44,677 nucleotides of DNA from IMG/VR virus record IMGVR_UViG_3300033145_002454, positions 1 to 44,677 of that record; one strand, 5' to 3'. Source of the stretch: a virus. Each line of letters begins with the position of its first letter. The first letter of the stretch is position 1. The notes under the pieces were generated by a model. That model saw only the letters and a list, made by a program, of their open reading frames with translations. It was not told the origin of the DNA and made no database searches. Below, in pieces: positions 1 to 6,975 of the stretch. The position numbers and the translations under genes are program-made.

Positions 1-114
1 GCTTCTTGAACAACCTTAATCAGGTTCTTACATTTCATTTCAAATTCATCTATCGGTTTCTTAACTTGCTTTTTTGTATCTAATCGATATTTATCAATTT
101 CAACTCTAATAGAA
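1..114. repeat. terminal direct repeat, left copy
   Basis: The first 114 bases recur exactly at the right end (44564-44677). A single exact repeat at the two ends of a contig is the usual mark of a circular assembly. The repeat lies inside an open reading frame that is continuous across the join, so it is an assembly overlap rather than a true packaged terminal repeat of this length. The unique genome is therefore 44,563 bp. Confidence 0.95.
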
Positions 115-278
115 GCCAGTTCCTTTTTAGTTGCTTTGCAATCTTTCAGAGTGTCTTCAGTAACAACTAGATCTCTGAACTTTCTAGTTTTTTCATCAAC
201 TAAAGCCAACACCTCTTCATAATTGAAGTTTAGAATCGGCATTTGCTGTTCTATAATTTGTAATTTAAGTTCAGCCAT
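1..278 (-). CDS. DUF1351-like phage protein, N-terminal part (continues at the right end)
   Basis: Reading leftward from ATG at 278, with a good AGGAGG site just upstream, this encodes the first 92 or so residues of a protein that runs off base 1 and continues in frame at 44563 on the circular map. The complete product is 315 residues. The start (MAELKLQIIEQQMPILNFNY) and the acidic/lysine-rich helical pattern with 'VTEDTLKDCKATKKELASIR' resemble the DUF1351 family, found beside RecT-type recombination genes in many phages of low-GC bacteria. It is predicted largely alpha-helical and coiled coil. The molecular function of the family is not established. It follows the DnaQ-like exonuclease gene by only 2 bases, in the same leftward operon. 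Confidence 0.75.
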   Translation of the reverse strand, partial: MAELKLQIIEQQMPILNFNYEEVLALVDEKTRKFRDLVVTEDTLKDCKATKKELASIRVEIDKYRLDTKKQVKKPIDEFEMKCKNLIKVVQE

Positions 279-280
279 GA

Positions 281-1045
281 TTACCTCCTGTTTCCTTGGT
301 AAAGAATCTTACCATCCTCTGAGTGGAAACCGCATGCTCCACAATTCACAATTTCACTATTATCAGGATTTCTTTGTTGTTCAGCCATTTCATTACAATT
401 AGGACAAACAACAGGGATATGCTCAACATCAGCTTCATTACTGTTATCATCAACAATCTCAAAGTCACTTTGGGGATCATATTCCAGTACCAAGGAACGT
501 AATTTCTCATAAAGTAATTGAGTTGCTTTAATATCCTCCAAAGCGTCATGAGCCTTCATTTCAATTCCAAAATGTTTTGTGATGGTTTCAAGTTTGAAAT
601 TTGTAAGTTTTGGTATAATTCCCATATAATGGAGTCCTAAAGCTAATGGGTACAAATCCAAAGCATATCCATTAATAAATGAGAATAAGTAAGCGTCTCC
701 ACACTTTTTGAAGAAACTATTAAGAAAATCCATGTCAAAGCGTACATTATACCCAGCTGGAATAAACTTATCTTCTCTATTGTATTTATCGACATACTTG
801 CTAAGTAAGTTTGTAAATTCTTGCTTCACCTTTAAAGCATCAGGGAATTTCATCATTTCTTCAATAGTAATTCCATGAACTTTTATAGCCTCTTTATCAA
901 TTGCATTAACATTAATTGGTGCAATTTTGAAATTAAATTCATCCTTTATAACACCATTTACAATAATCAAACCGGATAATTGGATAATATCATTTTCATT
1001 ACAATCGAGCCCGGTAGTTTCAGTATCAAACCAAAGGAATTTCAT
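281..1045 (-). CDS. DnaQ-like DEDDh 3'-5' exonuclease with C-terminal zinc ribbon
   Basis: 254 residues. The three exonuclease motifs of the RNase T/DnaQ superfamily are visible: Exo I DTETTG at 7-12, Exo II YNVRFD at 99-104, and Exo III HDALED at 166-171, with the His of the DEDDh subtype. These acidic residues bind two metal ions that hydrolyse DNA from the 3' end. The C-terminus adds CPNC (214-217) and CGAC (235-238), a four-cysteine zinc ribbon not part of the catalytic fold and likely a nucleic-acid or partner contact. The start has GGAGG upstream. It abuts the RecB-like nuclease gene (overlap of one base), so the two nucleases and RecT are probably co-translated as a recombination/replication module. 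Confidence 0.88.
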   Translation of the reverse strand: MKFLWFDTETTGLDCNENDIIQLSGLIIVNGVIKDEFNFKIAPINVNAIDKEAIKVHGITIEEMMKFPDALKVKQEFTNLLSKYVDKYNREDKFIPAGYNVRFDMDFLNSFFKKCGDAYLFSFINGYALDLYPLALGLHYMGIIPKLTNFKLETITKHFGIEMKAHDALEDIKATQLLYEKLRSLVLEYDPQSDFEIVDDNSNEADVEHIPVVCPNCNEMAEQQRNPDNSEIVNCGACGFHSEDGKILYQGNRR

Positions 1046-1842
1046 TATGCAACCTCCTTGAATTTGTAATACTTACAAAGACCTTTTTCACCATATCCAC
1101 AATAACCACATGCCCAAGGGTGTGTTATTCCTGCAGGTATAAAATTTCCTGTTTCCATTGCTGATTTGATTGCAATATAATTACGAATTAACATTTGTTG
1201 AGCCAATGATCTTAAAGTCACAATATCAATTGGTGGTTCAGGAATAACTACTTTTGGAGTTTTAAGCTTAACAAGATACTGAACTTCAATTGATGATTTA
1301 TTTTTTTCAGATGTATAGAAAGCACATTGGAATATATCTTCTGGTTTAATTGTTTTAGGTGTTTGCTTGATAGTTTTAAAATCAATAACTTTATCTTTCA
1401 ATTCAAGATCAATAATTCCAGTTACGGGGACCTCAATATCACCATGTCCTAGATTAACTTTGATATACTTCTCTACACCCTCAATATCATCCTGGTGAAT
1501 TGTATCAGGGATTTTTGCATTGATGTAAGTTTGAACTAAATCAACCGCTTGATCTTTTACTTGCTCCTTTGGATTATCCCAGTCAATTTCTTCATTAACA
1601 TCTGCATCCTGAACATATTGTGCAGCTGTATCAAGAGCTTGATCGATATTAAACTTATCTTCTACCATTTTATTAAGGTAGATATCCTCTAAGCCTTTGT
1701 GTGTAGCAGAACCAACGATAAGCGCTGCTTTAGGAGGAATCTTAATTCCTTCAATATAACTGAAATAGAATTGTAATGGACACTTCCCGAAAGTTTTAGC
1801 TTTCGATACACTCATTGTAAAAGGTTTGTTTTGATCATTCAT
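1045..1842 (-). CDS. PD-(D/E)XK nuclease, RecB/Cas4-like with probable Fe-S cluster
   Basis: 265 residues from ATG 1842, chosen over a longer frame because GGGAG sits at the right distance upstream. ATHKG (46-50), GIIDLE (142-147) and DFKT (154-157) form the nuclease core: the conserved His, Asp145, then Asp154-x-Lys156. One Cys at residue 21 (GKCPLQF) and three in the tail (C245, C248, C256) match the four-cysteine iron-sulphur staple of Cas4/AddB nucleases. In a RecT operon this is the natural partner exonuclease that resects double-stranded ends to provide single strands for annealing. It overlaps the end of recT by 8 bases, indicating translational coupling. The pairing is inferred from context; the nuclease call is firm. 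Confidence 0.85.
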   Translation of the reverse strand: MNDQNKPFTMSVSKAKTFGKCPLQFYFSYIEGIKIPPKAALIVGSATHKGLEDIYLNKMVEDKFNIDQALDTAAQYVQDADVNEEIDWDNPKEQVKDQAVDLVQTYINAKIPDTIHQDDIEGVEKYIKVNLGHGDIEVPVTGIIDLELKDKVIDFKTIKQTPKTIKPEDIFQCAFYTSEKNKSSIEVQYLVKLKTPKVVIPEPPIDIVTLRSLAQQMLIRNYIAIKSAMETGNFIPAGITHPWACGYCGYGEKGLCKYYKFKEVA

Positions 1843-2794
1843 TATCAGCTCCCGGATTTTTCTTTTTCCAAGGATTAATAATTGTCTGCAGATAACCGGA
1901 GCATCTTTCAAGATCCATTGGTGAATCGTTTTCTCTAACAGCAGTAAAAGAGATTATTTTTTTCAAAGTGTTTTCAATAACAACAGGGTTATCGTAACTG
2001 TAGATTTTGTTTTTAGCCATGAAATCTAATTTCTCAATTACTTCATCCTGGAGTTTAAGAATTCCCGGTGGTGTTTTTTCATCGGCTTTTTCTTCAGAAT
2101 AGCCTACAGTTTCAACTATCTCTTCAGTTTCTGATTCAGGTTTATTTTCTGTAGTTTCTTTCTTTTCTTCAGTATCTTCATTTATAGGTGGTTTGATGTC
2201 CTCAAAATCTACTTTCAGGACTTCTCTTTTAGGATCTATATCAATAATCTCTTCTTTGGATATCATTCCCATTTTGACTTCTGGTGCATGTTGATTGATC
2301 AGGAACATTGCAGAACGGTAACGAAGCATAACTTGGGGCATTGTTACCCATTTTGATTTCATGTTACCTTTAGGAGCCGACCAACCTTCGTCATCAGCCA
2401 TTTTTATTGTGACCTTGGCAGATTCAATGATTGTCTTAGTTTTAAGATTCTTTGATATTGCAATACAATATCTATCTTTACCGGAACCACCTTCTTTATA
2501 TTTAATTGGGTCATAGTTTCCAGAATTGTTGAAAACCGCTACAATTAATTGAGTTTCAAAACTCGGTTTACCATGAACAACATAGATTTTCTGCATAACC
2601 ATAAACGGATCTAACTGCATCCTGTCTGCAAGGTTCAGGGCAATTATACAGTTTGCTACTTTCCCTTTAAAATGTGTTGGGACTAAATCTGATAAAGCTA
2701 ACATCTTTGCAACTCTTTGGGCGTGTTCAAACTTGCTAACATTCATCAACAATGATGTTTCATTACTATTTACTTTTACTATTTGGTTTTCCAT
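1835..2794 (-). CDS. recT: RecT-family single-strand annealing recombinase
   Basis: 319 residues from ATG 2794, which has AAGGAG upstream; a frame extension to 2827 lacks a site. The central part (LNLADRMQLDPFMVMQKIYV, then GKPSFETQLIVAVFN) is typical of RecT/Bet-like annealing proteins: conserved 'ANCIIALNLADRMQLDP' helix, 'YVVHGKPSFE', and 'WVTMPQVMLRYRSAMFL' near residue 165-180. The C-terminal third is acidic and low complexity (many Glu/Lys), as in other RecT proteins. It anneals complementary single strands during phage recombination and replication-fork repair. The genes downstream encode two nucleases. The 128 bases before the next gene upstream contain no convincing gene. Confidence 0.9.
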   Translation of the reverse strand: MENQIVKVNSNETSLLMNVSKFEHAQRVAKMLALSDLVPTHFKGKVANCIIALNLADRMQLDPFMVMQKIYVVHGKPSFETQLIVAVFNNSGNYDPIKYKEGGSGKDRYCIAISKNLKTKTIIESAKVTIKMADDEGWSAPKGNMKSKWVTMPQVMLRYRSAMFLINQHAPEVKMGMISKEEIIDIDPKREVLKVDFEDIKPPINEDTEEKKETTENKPESETEEIVETVGYSEEKADEKTPPGILKLQDEVIEKLDFMAKNKIYSYDNPVVIENTLKKIISFTAVRENDSPMDLERCSGYLQTIINPWKKKNPGADNE

Positions 2795-2922
2795 TGTTTT
2801 CTCCTTTATTACTTTTTTGATTGACAATTATTGGAATTGGTTTATTGATATTCATTGTTACACTAGGTCACGGGTTCTGGAAAGGTCTTTGGGGAAAGAT
2901 ACCAAAATCTGTGATCTTTTTA

Positions 2923-3369
2923 TTATCCGACATTTTTCAACCTTTTTTCAAGATTACTTTTCTTTGAGATTAATTCTCTGGGAAGCTTAACAACTGATAC
3001 AATTGAATCATAATGATCTCTCAATTGTATAAACTTCGCCTCGAGAGCTTCTTCTTTTTTTAATAGAATTCCATATAATTTATGTGATGTTGCAAGGTCT
3101 CTTTCTAATTTCTTGAAATGAAATTTCTTATCATCTAATTCTGAAATCACTGCCAATCGAAGCTCTTCTGATTTTTCTAAAGCTTTTGACTTTGTATCAA
3201 AACCTTCTTTCATTTTTTCGTTTAATTTAGATATTTTGGTTTCATTAAATTCTTTTTGTATCTGATTAGAATTTTCTAAGTCTTTAATCGATACTTTATA
3301 AAAGTGACGATAAATTATTTGAAAAATACAAACAATTCCTAAAACTACTGATACTATTATCCAACCCAT
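2923..3369 (-). CDS. membrane-anchored coiled-coil protein, unknown function
   Basis: 148 residues from ATG 3369, preceded by GGGGAGGT. Residues 1-20 (MGWIIVSVVLGIVCIFQIIY) form one hydrophobic segment near the N-terminus. The rest is charged and strongly helical with heptad-like leucines, consistent with a long cytoplasmic coiled coil. There is no recognisable domain. It begins one base after the HTH gene ends, so it is in the same leftward early operon, ahead of recT. Superinfection exclusion or membrane tethering of replication proteins are possible roles for such anchored coiled coils, but nothing in the sequence decides this. Confidence 0.7.
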   Translation of the reverse strand: MGWIIVSVVLGIVCIFQIIYRHFYKVSIKDLENSNQIQKEFNETKISKLNEKMKEGFDTKSKALEKSEELRLAVISELDDKKFHFKKLERDLATSHKLYGILLKKEEALEAKFIQLRDHYDSIVSVVKLPRELISKKSNLEKRLKNVG

Positions 3370-3370
3370 A

Positions 3371-3589
3371 TTACCTCCCCGCTTTTTGTTCAATTATTTG
3401 ATCAATGCATAGAGTAATAGCAGCTAAGTTTTTTGTATTTGTTGTTGTTATGTCGGTTCCCTTAATTGCTCTTTGAATTGTTTTTTCCGATACGTATAAT
3501 TCATTTGCCAAGAATTCAACCTCAATATCATGCAACAACATCAATGATCGAGTTTCTTTTGGCCCATAGAATTTCAATTTAAACTTCAT
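3371..3589 (-). CDS. small helix-turn-helix protein
   Basis: 72 residues, start with TAGGAGG upstream. Residues 25-60 (VEFLANELYVSEKTIQRAIK) read like an XRE/excisionase-type helix-turn-helix: a two-helix unit with an 'SEKTIQRAIKG' recognition helix. The protein is basic at the N-terminus. Position near the start of the leftward early operon suggests a Cro-like or early regulator. The family cannot be named with certainty. The roughly 100 bases upstream (3590-3691) hold no gene; they include a small ATGATCAT palindrome around 3630 that could be a binding site. Confidence 0.65.
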   Translation of the reverse strand: MKFKLKFYGPKETRSLMLLHDIEVEFLANELYVSEKTIQRAIKGTDITTTNTKNLAAITLCIDQIIEQKAGR

Positions 3590-3691
3590 GCTTCCTCCTA
3601 AATAAAATATTGTGTTTGGTTGAGTGCGATGATCATGATCGTAACCACAGGTAGATATGCTAATCTTATGACTCCTAAAATTAGCTTGGAA

Positions 3692-3928
3692 TTAATACCT
3701 GGATGTTTCTGTTTGATCTAAAATTTCATTTCGAATCATAGGATCTGCAAAGTAATCTTTAACGTTTTGAATTAATGAAACGAATTTAATAATGTGCGGT
3801 TTTGGTTTTTTACAAACAACTATTACCGGAAGATTTTCAGTTACATTTGAGAGATCTTCAACACCATCAAATTTTTGAAATTCTTCTGGATCAAAATCTG
3901 TAATTACATTTGCATTTCGATGAATCAT
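3692..3928 (-). CDS. hypothetical protein, first gene of the leftward early operon
   Basis: 78 residues, start ATG 3928 with AAAGGAGG upstream. No domain is recognised. The product mixes an acidic N-terminal half (DFDPEEFQKFDGVEDLSN) with a short beta-like stretch (LPVIVVCKKPKPHIIKFV). It is the first gene leftward of the divergent control region, so it would be among the earliest expressed lytic-direction genes. Small proteins in this position often counter host functions, but that is inference only. Confidence 0.65.
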   Translation of the reverse strand: MIHRNANVITDFDPEEFQKFDGVEDLSNVTENLPVIVVCKKPKPHIIKFVSLIQNVKDYFADPMIRNEILDQTETSRY

Positions 3929-4075
3929 AAAACCTCCTTTATATTATTATTTGACACAAAAGACAAAATTATTAACTTCTCTTTTGTGTCTCACATGGGA
4001 CAAAGCTGACAAAACCGTATTGTTTGTCAATATTTTTATTACAGTATTGTAATATTTGTAAAGAGGAGGTATCTT
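3929..4075. promoter_or_regulatory. divergent control region with operator-like inverted repeats
   Basis: 147 bases between the leftward gene at 3928 and the rightward gene at 4076. Visible elements: an 11-bp perfect inverted repeat GACACAAAAGA (3953-3963) / TCTTTTGTGTC (3980-3990); a 7-bp one TGACAAA (4007-4013) / TTTGTCA (4023-4029); and a 7-bp one TATTACA (4037-4043) / TGTAATA (4048-4054). A plausible rightward promoter is TTGTCA (4024-4029), 18-base spacer, TGTAAT (4048-4053), so two of the repeats cover the -35 and -10. This arrangement is that of a lysis/lysogeny switch in which the repressor controls both arms. I could not settle the leftward promoter. Confidence 0.7.
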
Positions 4076-4444
4076 TTGGCAATTGATAAAAGTTTGTGTG
4101 ATAAGATTATAACAATAAAAGAAAAAAAACCATTTCGAACTTATGATGATATGGAAAAATACTACGAGCAGCCAAGCGGGACTATTGCTCAAATTGTCAC
4201 CTATAAAAGAAATCCTTCTAAAAAACTCATTAAAACAATGTTAATGAAAGATATCAATTCAGAATGGTGGTTCAATGATCTTAAGCCTGTATTTAGGGAT
4301 GTACATAAACAAGTAGAAGAGAACCAAACAAAGATCATCAATAATACATTAAAAAATTTAGTTGACTCTAATAAACAACTTGTTGAAACTAATGCTAAAA
4401 TTGTTGGGAAATTAATTAATTATATTGATAGAGAAGATAAATGA
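4076..4444 (+). CDS. candidate phage repressor: HTH N-terminus plus coiled coil
   Basis: 122 residues, start codon TTG at 4076 chosen because GAGGAGGT lies at 4063-4070. Residues 18-58 (including GTIAQIVTYKRNPSKKLIK) resemble an XRE-type helix-turn-helix; the 'xRNPS' ending is typical of that fold. Residues 75-120 are helical and Asn/Lys rich, likely a dimerising coiled coil. The gene is transcribed divergently from the early operon across a region full of inverted repeats, which is the normal position of a cI-like repressor. No peptidase domain is present, so it would not be a RecA-cleaved repressor. Function is inferred from fold-like pattern and position. Confidence 0.55.
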   Translation: MAIDKSLCDKIITIKEKKPFRTYDDMEKYYEQPSGTIAQIVTYKRNPSKKLIKTMLMKDINSEWWFNDLKPVFRDVHKQVEENQTKIINNTLKNLVDSNKQLVETNAKIVGKLINYIDREDK

Positions 4445-4500
4445 GGAAACTATTGATATTATTTTTATTATTTACCATAATCAATTTATTCACAAATTAA
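4441..4500 (+). CDS. possible 19-residue hydrophobic peptide
   Basis: The ATG overlaps the stop of the preceding gene (ATGA). It encodes MRKLLILFLLFTIINLFTN, a lone transmembrane-like segment with a basic start. No dedicated ribosome binding site is seen, but translational coupling is possible. It could be a truncated signal peptide or a chance frame. The rest of 4501-4689 contains a promoter candidate and no gene. Confidence 0.3.
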   Translation: MRKLLILFLLFTIINLFTN

Positions 4501-4601
4501 ATATTAGGGAATCTGTGATACTTGAATATATTAAACGCAATTTTAATAATCGTTTTTTATGATCTTTTTCAAATTACGAAATATTAATAATGTCTCAATT
4601 T

Positions 4602-4639
4602 GGACAAAGATGAACAGAATGTCCTTGACATATTATAAT
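4602..4639 (+). promoter_or_regulatory. promoter and operator-like repeat before the toxin-antitoxin genes
   Basis: TATAAT at 4634-4639 lies 17 bases after TGAACA (4611-4616), a usable sigma-70-type pair. GGACAAAGATGA at 4602-4613 matches, with one difference, GGACAAAGCTGA at 3998-4009 in the main control region, so the same regulator may act at both. GGACA/TGTCC (4602-4606 and 4620-4624) also form a short inverted repeat over the -35. Confidence 0.5.
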
Positions 4640-4689
4640 CCAGTTTACCAATTTGTTAAAAAATAAGGTAGAAGATCTAAGGAGAAATT

Positions 4690-5244
4690 ATGAATGTCAG
4701 AAAAGTAATAACTATCCTTAACTATTTAGCGTACAATATTCCATATATGACAAAATTAAAAATAGTTAAATTGTTATATTTCGCTGATAAGGAACACATT
4801 ATTCGCTATGGTAGATATCTAACTAACGATAGATATGTTAAGATGAAAAACGGACCAGCACCAACGCGAATTTTAAATTTCATAAATAGTCCACATGATT
4901 ATTTATACACAAAAAGCGAGAGGAGTTACTTAGATAATTTTATTAGCTTCAAAGATTCTAATTACAGAACTATTACCAGTAAAAATGAACCTGACTTTAA
5001 GATGTTATCAGGATCTGAGATTGAAGTCTTAGATTATATTTTAGAACATTATGGATCTAAAACTGCAGGGGAATTAGTTGAGTTATCTCACAAAGAAAAG
5101 TCTTGGATAAACGCAAAAGAAGTTGGGTACCTTAAAACGGAAGACATTATCTCAGGTGTAAATCCTGAGAAAAAGCAACATCTTCTTGATTACATGCATC
5201 AACAAGATGAAGATTCAAAAATTATAAACTTTATTTTTAATTAA
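4690..5244 (+). CDS. Panacea-domain (SocA-like, DUF4065) antitoxin
   Basis: 184 residues, AAGGAG before the ATG. The N-terminal half carries the Panacea signature: KLKIVKLLYFADKEHIIRYG (22-41), then YVKMKNGPAP (50-59), and the C-terminal 'GSKTAGELVELSHKEKSW' segment near residues 122-140. Panacea is a versatile neutralising domain found as the antitoxin of many unrelated toxins, often in prophages and phages, where such pairs can act as anti-phage defence. The gene just downstream looks like the partner toxin. The operon ends at a strong terminator (5708-5731) and has its own promoter, so it is an independent module. Confidence 0.85.
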   Translation: MNVRKVITILNYLAYNIPYMTKLKIVKLLYFADKEHIIRYGRYLTNDRYVKMKNGPAPTRILNFINSPHDYLYTKSERSYLDNFISFKDSNYRTITSKNEPDFKMLSGSEIEVLDYILEHYGSKTAGELVELSHKEKSWINAKEVGYLKTEDIISGVNPEKKQHLLDYMHQQDEDSKIINFIFN

Positions 5245-5252
5245 TACATTTA

Positions 5253-5671
5253 ATGTCTCAACCTACATTTGAATCAATCTTAAAACCAGGTAATGTTATC
5301 AAAGGTTTTGTGACAACCATTGATGGGACTAAGGTTTTCAAGAAAATATTAATCTTAAGCTATGATAATAAATCTAATGTAATCACCTGTGCAGCTACAT
5401 CTAATACCGATGGTCATTATAATCCTTATCGTCGCATGATGTATATATACCAAAAGGTGAAGAAGATATTTTTAATTTGGACACTTATATCGAAATGAGC
5501 AGAACCTTTTCATTTCCAACCAATACACTTAAGACATCATATGATCAACGCAAATTTAAGTTTCATGGATCCATTTCTGAGGACACATTGGAAAGGATTT
5601 ATGAAGGAGTAGCTGAAACACCACATCTTAATAATTATACCAAAGATCAAATACTTTTAGATAATGATTAA
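5253..5671 (+). pseudogene. frame-broken toxin partner, possibly MazF/PemK-like
   Basis: Two overlapping frames together make one protein. The first starts at ATG 5253 (MSQPTFESILKPGNVIKGFV) and goes off course near 5437-5450. The frame one base back continues with YIPKGEEDIFNLDTYIEMSR and ends at 5671. The joined product, about 138 residues, has a beta-rich N-terminus (KPGNVIKGFV, KKILILSYD, ITCAATSN) like the SH3-barrel of MazF/PemK endoribonucleases. Location, 8 bases after a Panacea antitoxin, supports a toxin. A single missing base is the simplest explanation (mutation or assembly error at the TATATATA run); no classical slippery heptamer is present. The family call is tentative. Confidence 0.6.
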
Positions 5672-5707
5672 TCATTAATATAGATTTAATAATAATAAAA
5701 AATATAA

Positions 5708-5731
5708 GCCCCGGAGTTTCCGGGTTTTTTT
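5708..5731 (+). terminator. rho-independent terminator after the toxin-antitoxin module
   Basis: CCCGGA (5710-5715), loop GTT, TCCGGG (5719-5724), then seven T. The stem is perfect and GC-rich in an A+T-rich region. It closes the Panacea/toxin transcript. Confidence 0.9.
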
Positions 5732-5796
5732 ATTACCTAAAAAGTGTATAACTCTACTTTACTTCACACCAAACTTTAATTAAAATCCATGGCAAA

Positions 5797-5823
5797 ATTA
5801 CCATTTTGTAATATTTGTAAAGA
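5797..5823 (+). promoter_or_regulatory. operator/promoter motif shared with the main control region
   Basis: ATTAC-N6-GTAAT (5797-5812) runs into ATTTGTAAAGA. The same arrangement, ATTAC-N6-GTAAT followed by the same bases, is at 4038-4064; an 18-base stretch is identical (4047-4064 and 5806-5823). Both sit upstream of a rightward gene block, so they are probably binding sites of one regulator or shared promoter parts. TTGACA at 5829-5834 is nearby but has no clear -10 at normal spacing. Confidence 0.55.
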
Positions 5824-5887
5824 TTATATTGACAAATAAACCACTACAAACAACCTTAGTTATAAATTAAATATTGAGAGGTGAATT

Positions 5888-6037
5888 ATGGAGGATAAGA
5901 AAAAAATTAACAGATCTATTTATTTGTTACCAGCAATTTGGAATCGAGTAAGAGAAGTTGCAAAATTAGAAGATCGATCAGTGAACAATATAGTTAAAAT
6001 TGCAATTATCGAATATCTTGAAAAACGAGGTGTCTGA
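5888..6037 (+). CDS. ribbon-helix-helix DNA-binding protein
   Basis: 49 residues from ATG 5888 with GAGAGGTG upstream. The pattern is that of an Arc/CopG ribbon-helix-helix: a short strand (NRSIYLLP), helix (AIWNRVREVAKLED), turn, helix (SVNNIVKIAIIEYLEKRG). Such proteins dimerise and place the strand in the major groove. The stop overlaps the start of the replication gene (TGATG), so the two are co-translated. It may autoregulate this replication operon, whose upstream region has the shared palindromic motif. Confidence 0.75.
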   Translation: MEDKKKINRSIYLLPAIWNRVREVAKLEDRSVNNIVKIAIIEYLEKRGV

Positions 6038-6963
6038 TGGCAAGCTCGAGATACATCAATACTTTTTTTTGGAATGATCCTTATATTGCTGACAAGTTAG
6101 ATCCGATTGAAAAGCTGTTGTATATGTATTTTCTAACGAATGAGCTTACTAATCTTGCCGGTGTTTATGAAATAGCAATCCGAAAAGTTTCATTTGATAC
6201 TGGAATTGATAAAGAAATGGTTCTTCGAATACTAGAAAGATTTCAACGTGATAAAAAAATGTATTACTTTGAAAAACATATAATTATTTCTAATTTCATA
6301 AAAAATCAAAATTTAAATGGAAATATGATAAAGGGTGCATTATCGATATTAGAAAACCTTCCAGAATCAGTTAAATATTTCATTTTTGACAAGTTAAATC
6401 TACAAACCGCAAATAGATATGAAACCATTCGAAAGGCTTTGAAAGGGTTTGGTAATGATTTGAAAGGGTTACCCAATGGTTCGGAAGGGTTTCGAACCCT
6501 TTCTTCTGGCCATTCAAGAAACGAAACAGAAGAAGAACTTAATTTAAAAGAAACTAACGTTACGTTAAATAATAATATTAATAATAATAATAGCGAAAAT
6601 CAAAGTTATCTACAAAATCAAGAATCAGAACAATCTGATGAACCAACTTCTCAACCAGAAGAGTTACGTAAGTCTATTAACAAACGTTTGGGAAAAAAGC
6701 AAAAGTTCATCCGGGATAACCTGAAGAATAAAACCTTTAAACCGAATGAGAAAGGATTGCAACCTAGAATCGTTAATAAGAATGAAATTGATCGACTACT
6801 TGAGAAGAAACAAATTGATATTATTTTGAAATATTACTTCTACACAGTTACGAAGAAACCAAAGTATTTTGCTAGTTATTTATTTTACGCAATTGAAAGC
6901 AAATTCACGATTCCTGATTATTTAGAAGATGAAATAAAGATGAAAATCAAAAGGATAGTATAA
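6037..6963 (+). CDS. phage replication initiator (winged-helix N-terminus, DnaD/O-like)
   Basis: 308 residues. The first 110 (SRYINTFFWNDPYIADKLDP, LLYMYFLTNELTNLAGVYEI, then a recognition-helix-like segment) match the N-terminal winged helix typical of phage replication organisers, with the 'FWxDxxIxxL ... LLYxYLLTN...AGIYE' layout. A low-complexity linker full of Asn/Ser/Glu (about 165-215) separates it from a C-terminal helical part that probably recruits the host helicase or loader. The gene contains three 21-bp direct repeats (6439-6501), as origin iterons lie inside lambda O. No helicase or polymerase gene is visible in the genome, so replication must lean on host enzymes. Confidence 0.75.
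   Translation: MASSRYINTFFWNDPYIADKLDPIEKLLYMYFLTNELTNLAGVYEIAIRKVSFDTGIDKEMVLRILERFQRDKKMYYFEKHIIISNFIKNQNLNGNMIKGALSILENLPESVKYFIFDKLNLQTANRYETIRKALKGFGNDLKGLPNGSEGFRTLSSGHSRNETEEELNLKETNVTLNNNINNNNSENQSYLQNQESEQSDEPTSQPEELRKSINKRLGKKQKFIRDNLKNKTFKPNEKGLQPRIVNKNEIDRLLEKKQIDIILKYYFYTVTKKPKYFASYLFYAIESKFTIPDYLEDEIKMKIKRIV
6439..6501 (+). repeat. iteron-like 21-bp direct repeats, candidate replication origin
   Basis: Three consecutive units begin at 6439, 6460 and 6481 with TTGAAAGGGTTT, TTGAAAGGGTTA and TCGGAAGGGTTT. The 21-bp spacing equals two helical turns, placing each site on the same face. The last unit is also part of a palindrome AAGGGTT-TCG-AACCCTT (6485-6501), and a weaker GAAAGG precedes at 6431. 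At protein level this gives LKGFGND/LKGLPNG/SEGFRTL. Placement inside the initiator gene is as in lambdoid origins. Confidence 0.6.
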
Positions 6964-6975
6964 ATGTATGATGAG

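Noticed and set aside
2766-2855. 29-residue frame overlapping the recT start
   Set aside because: No ribosome site and overlaps the well-supported recT start in another frame.
2868-2933. 21-residue peptide between recT and the coiled-coil gene
   Set aside because: Only a weak AAGG site and no recognisable feature; too short to support.
3947-4192. Minus-strand frame across the control region
   Set aside because: Overlaps operators and the start of the repressor candidate; no ribosome site; product has no plausible domain.
5477-5671. Independent 64-residue gene
   Set aside because: Its upstream frame continues naturally into the 5253 protein; it lacks a ribosome site, so a frameshifted single gene is the better reading.
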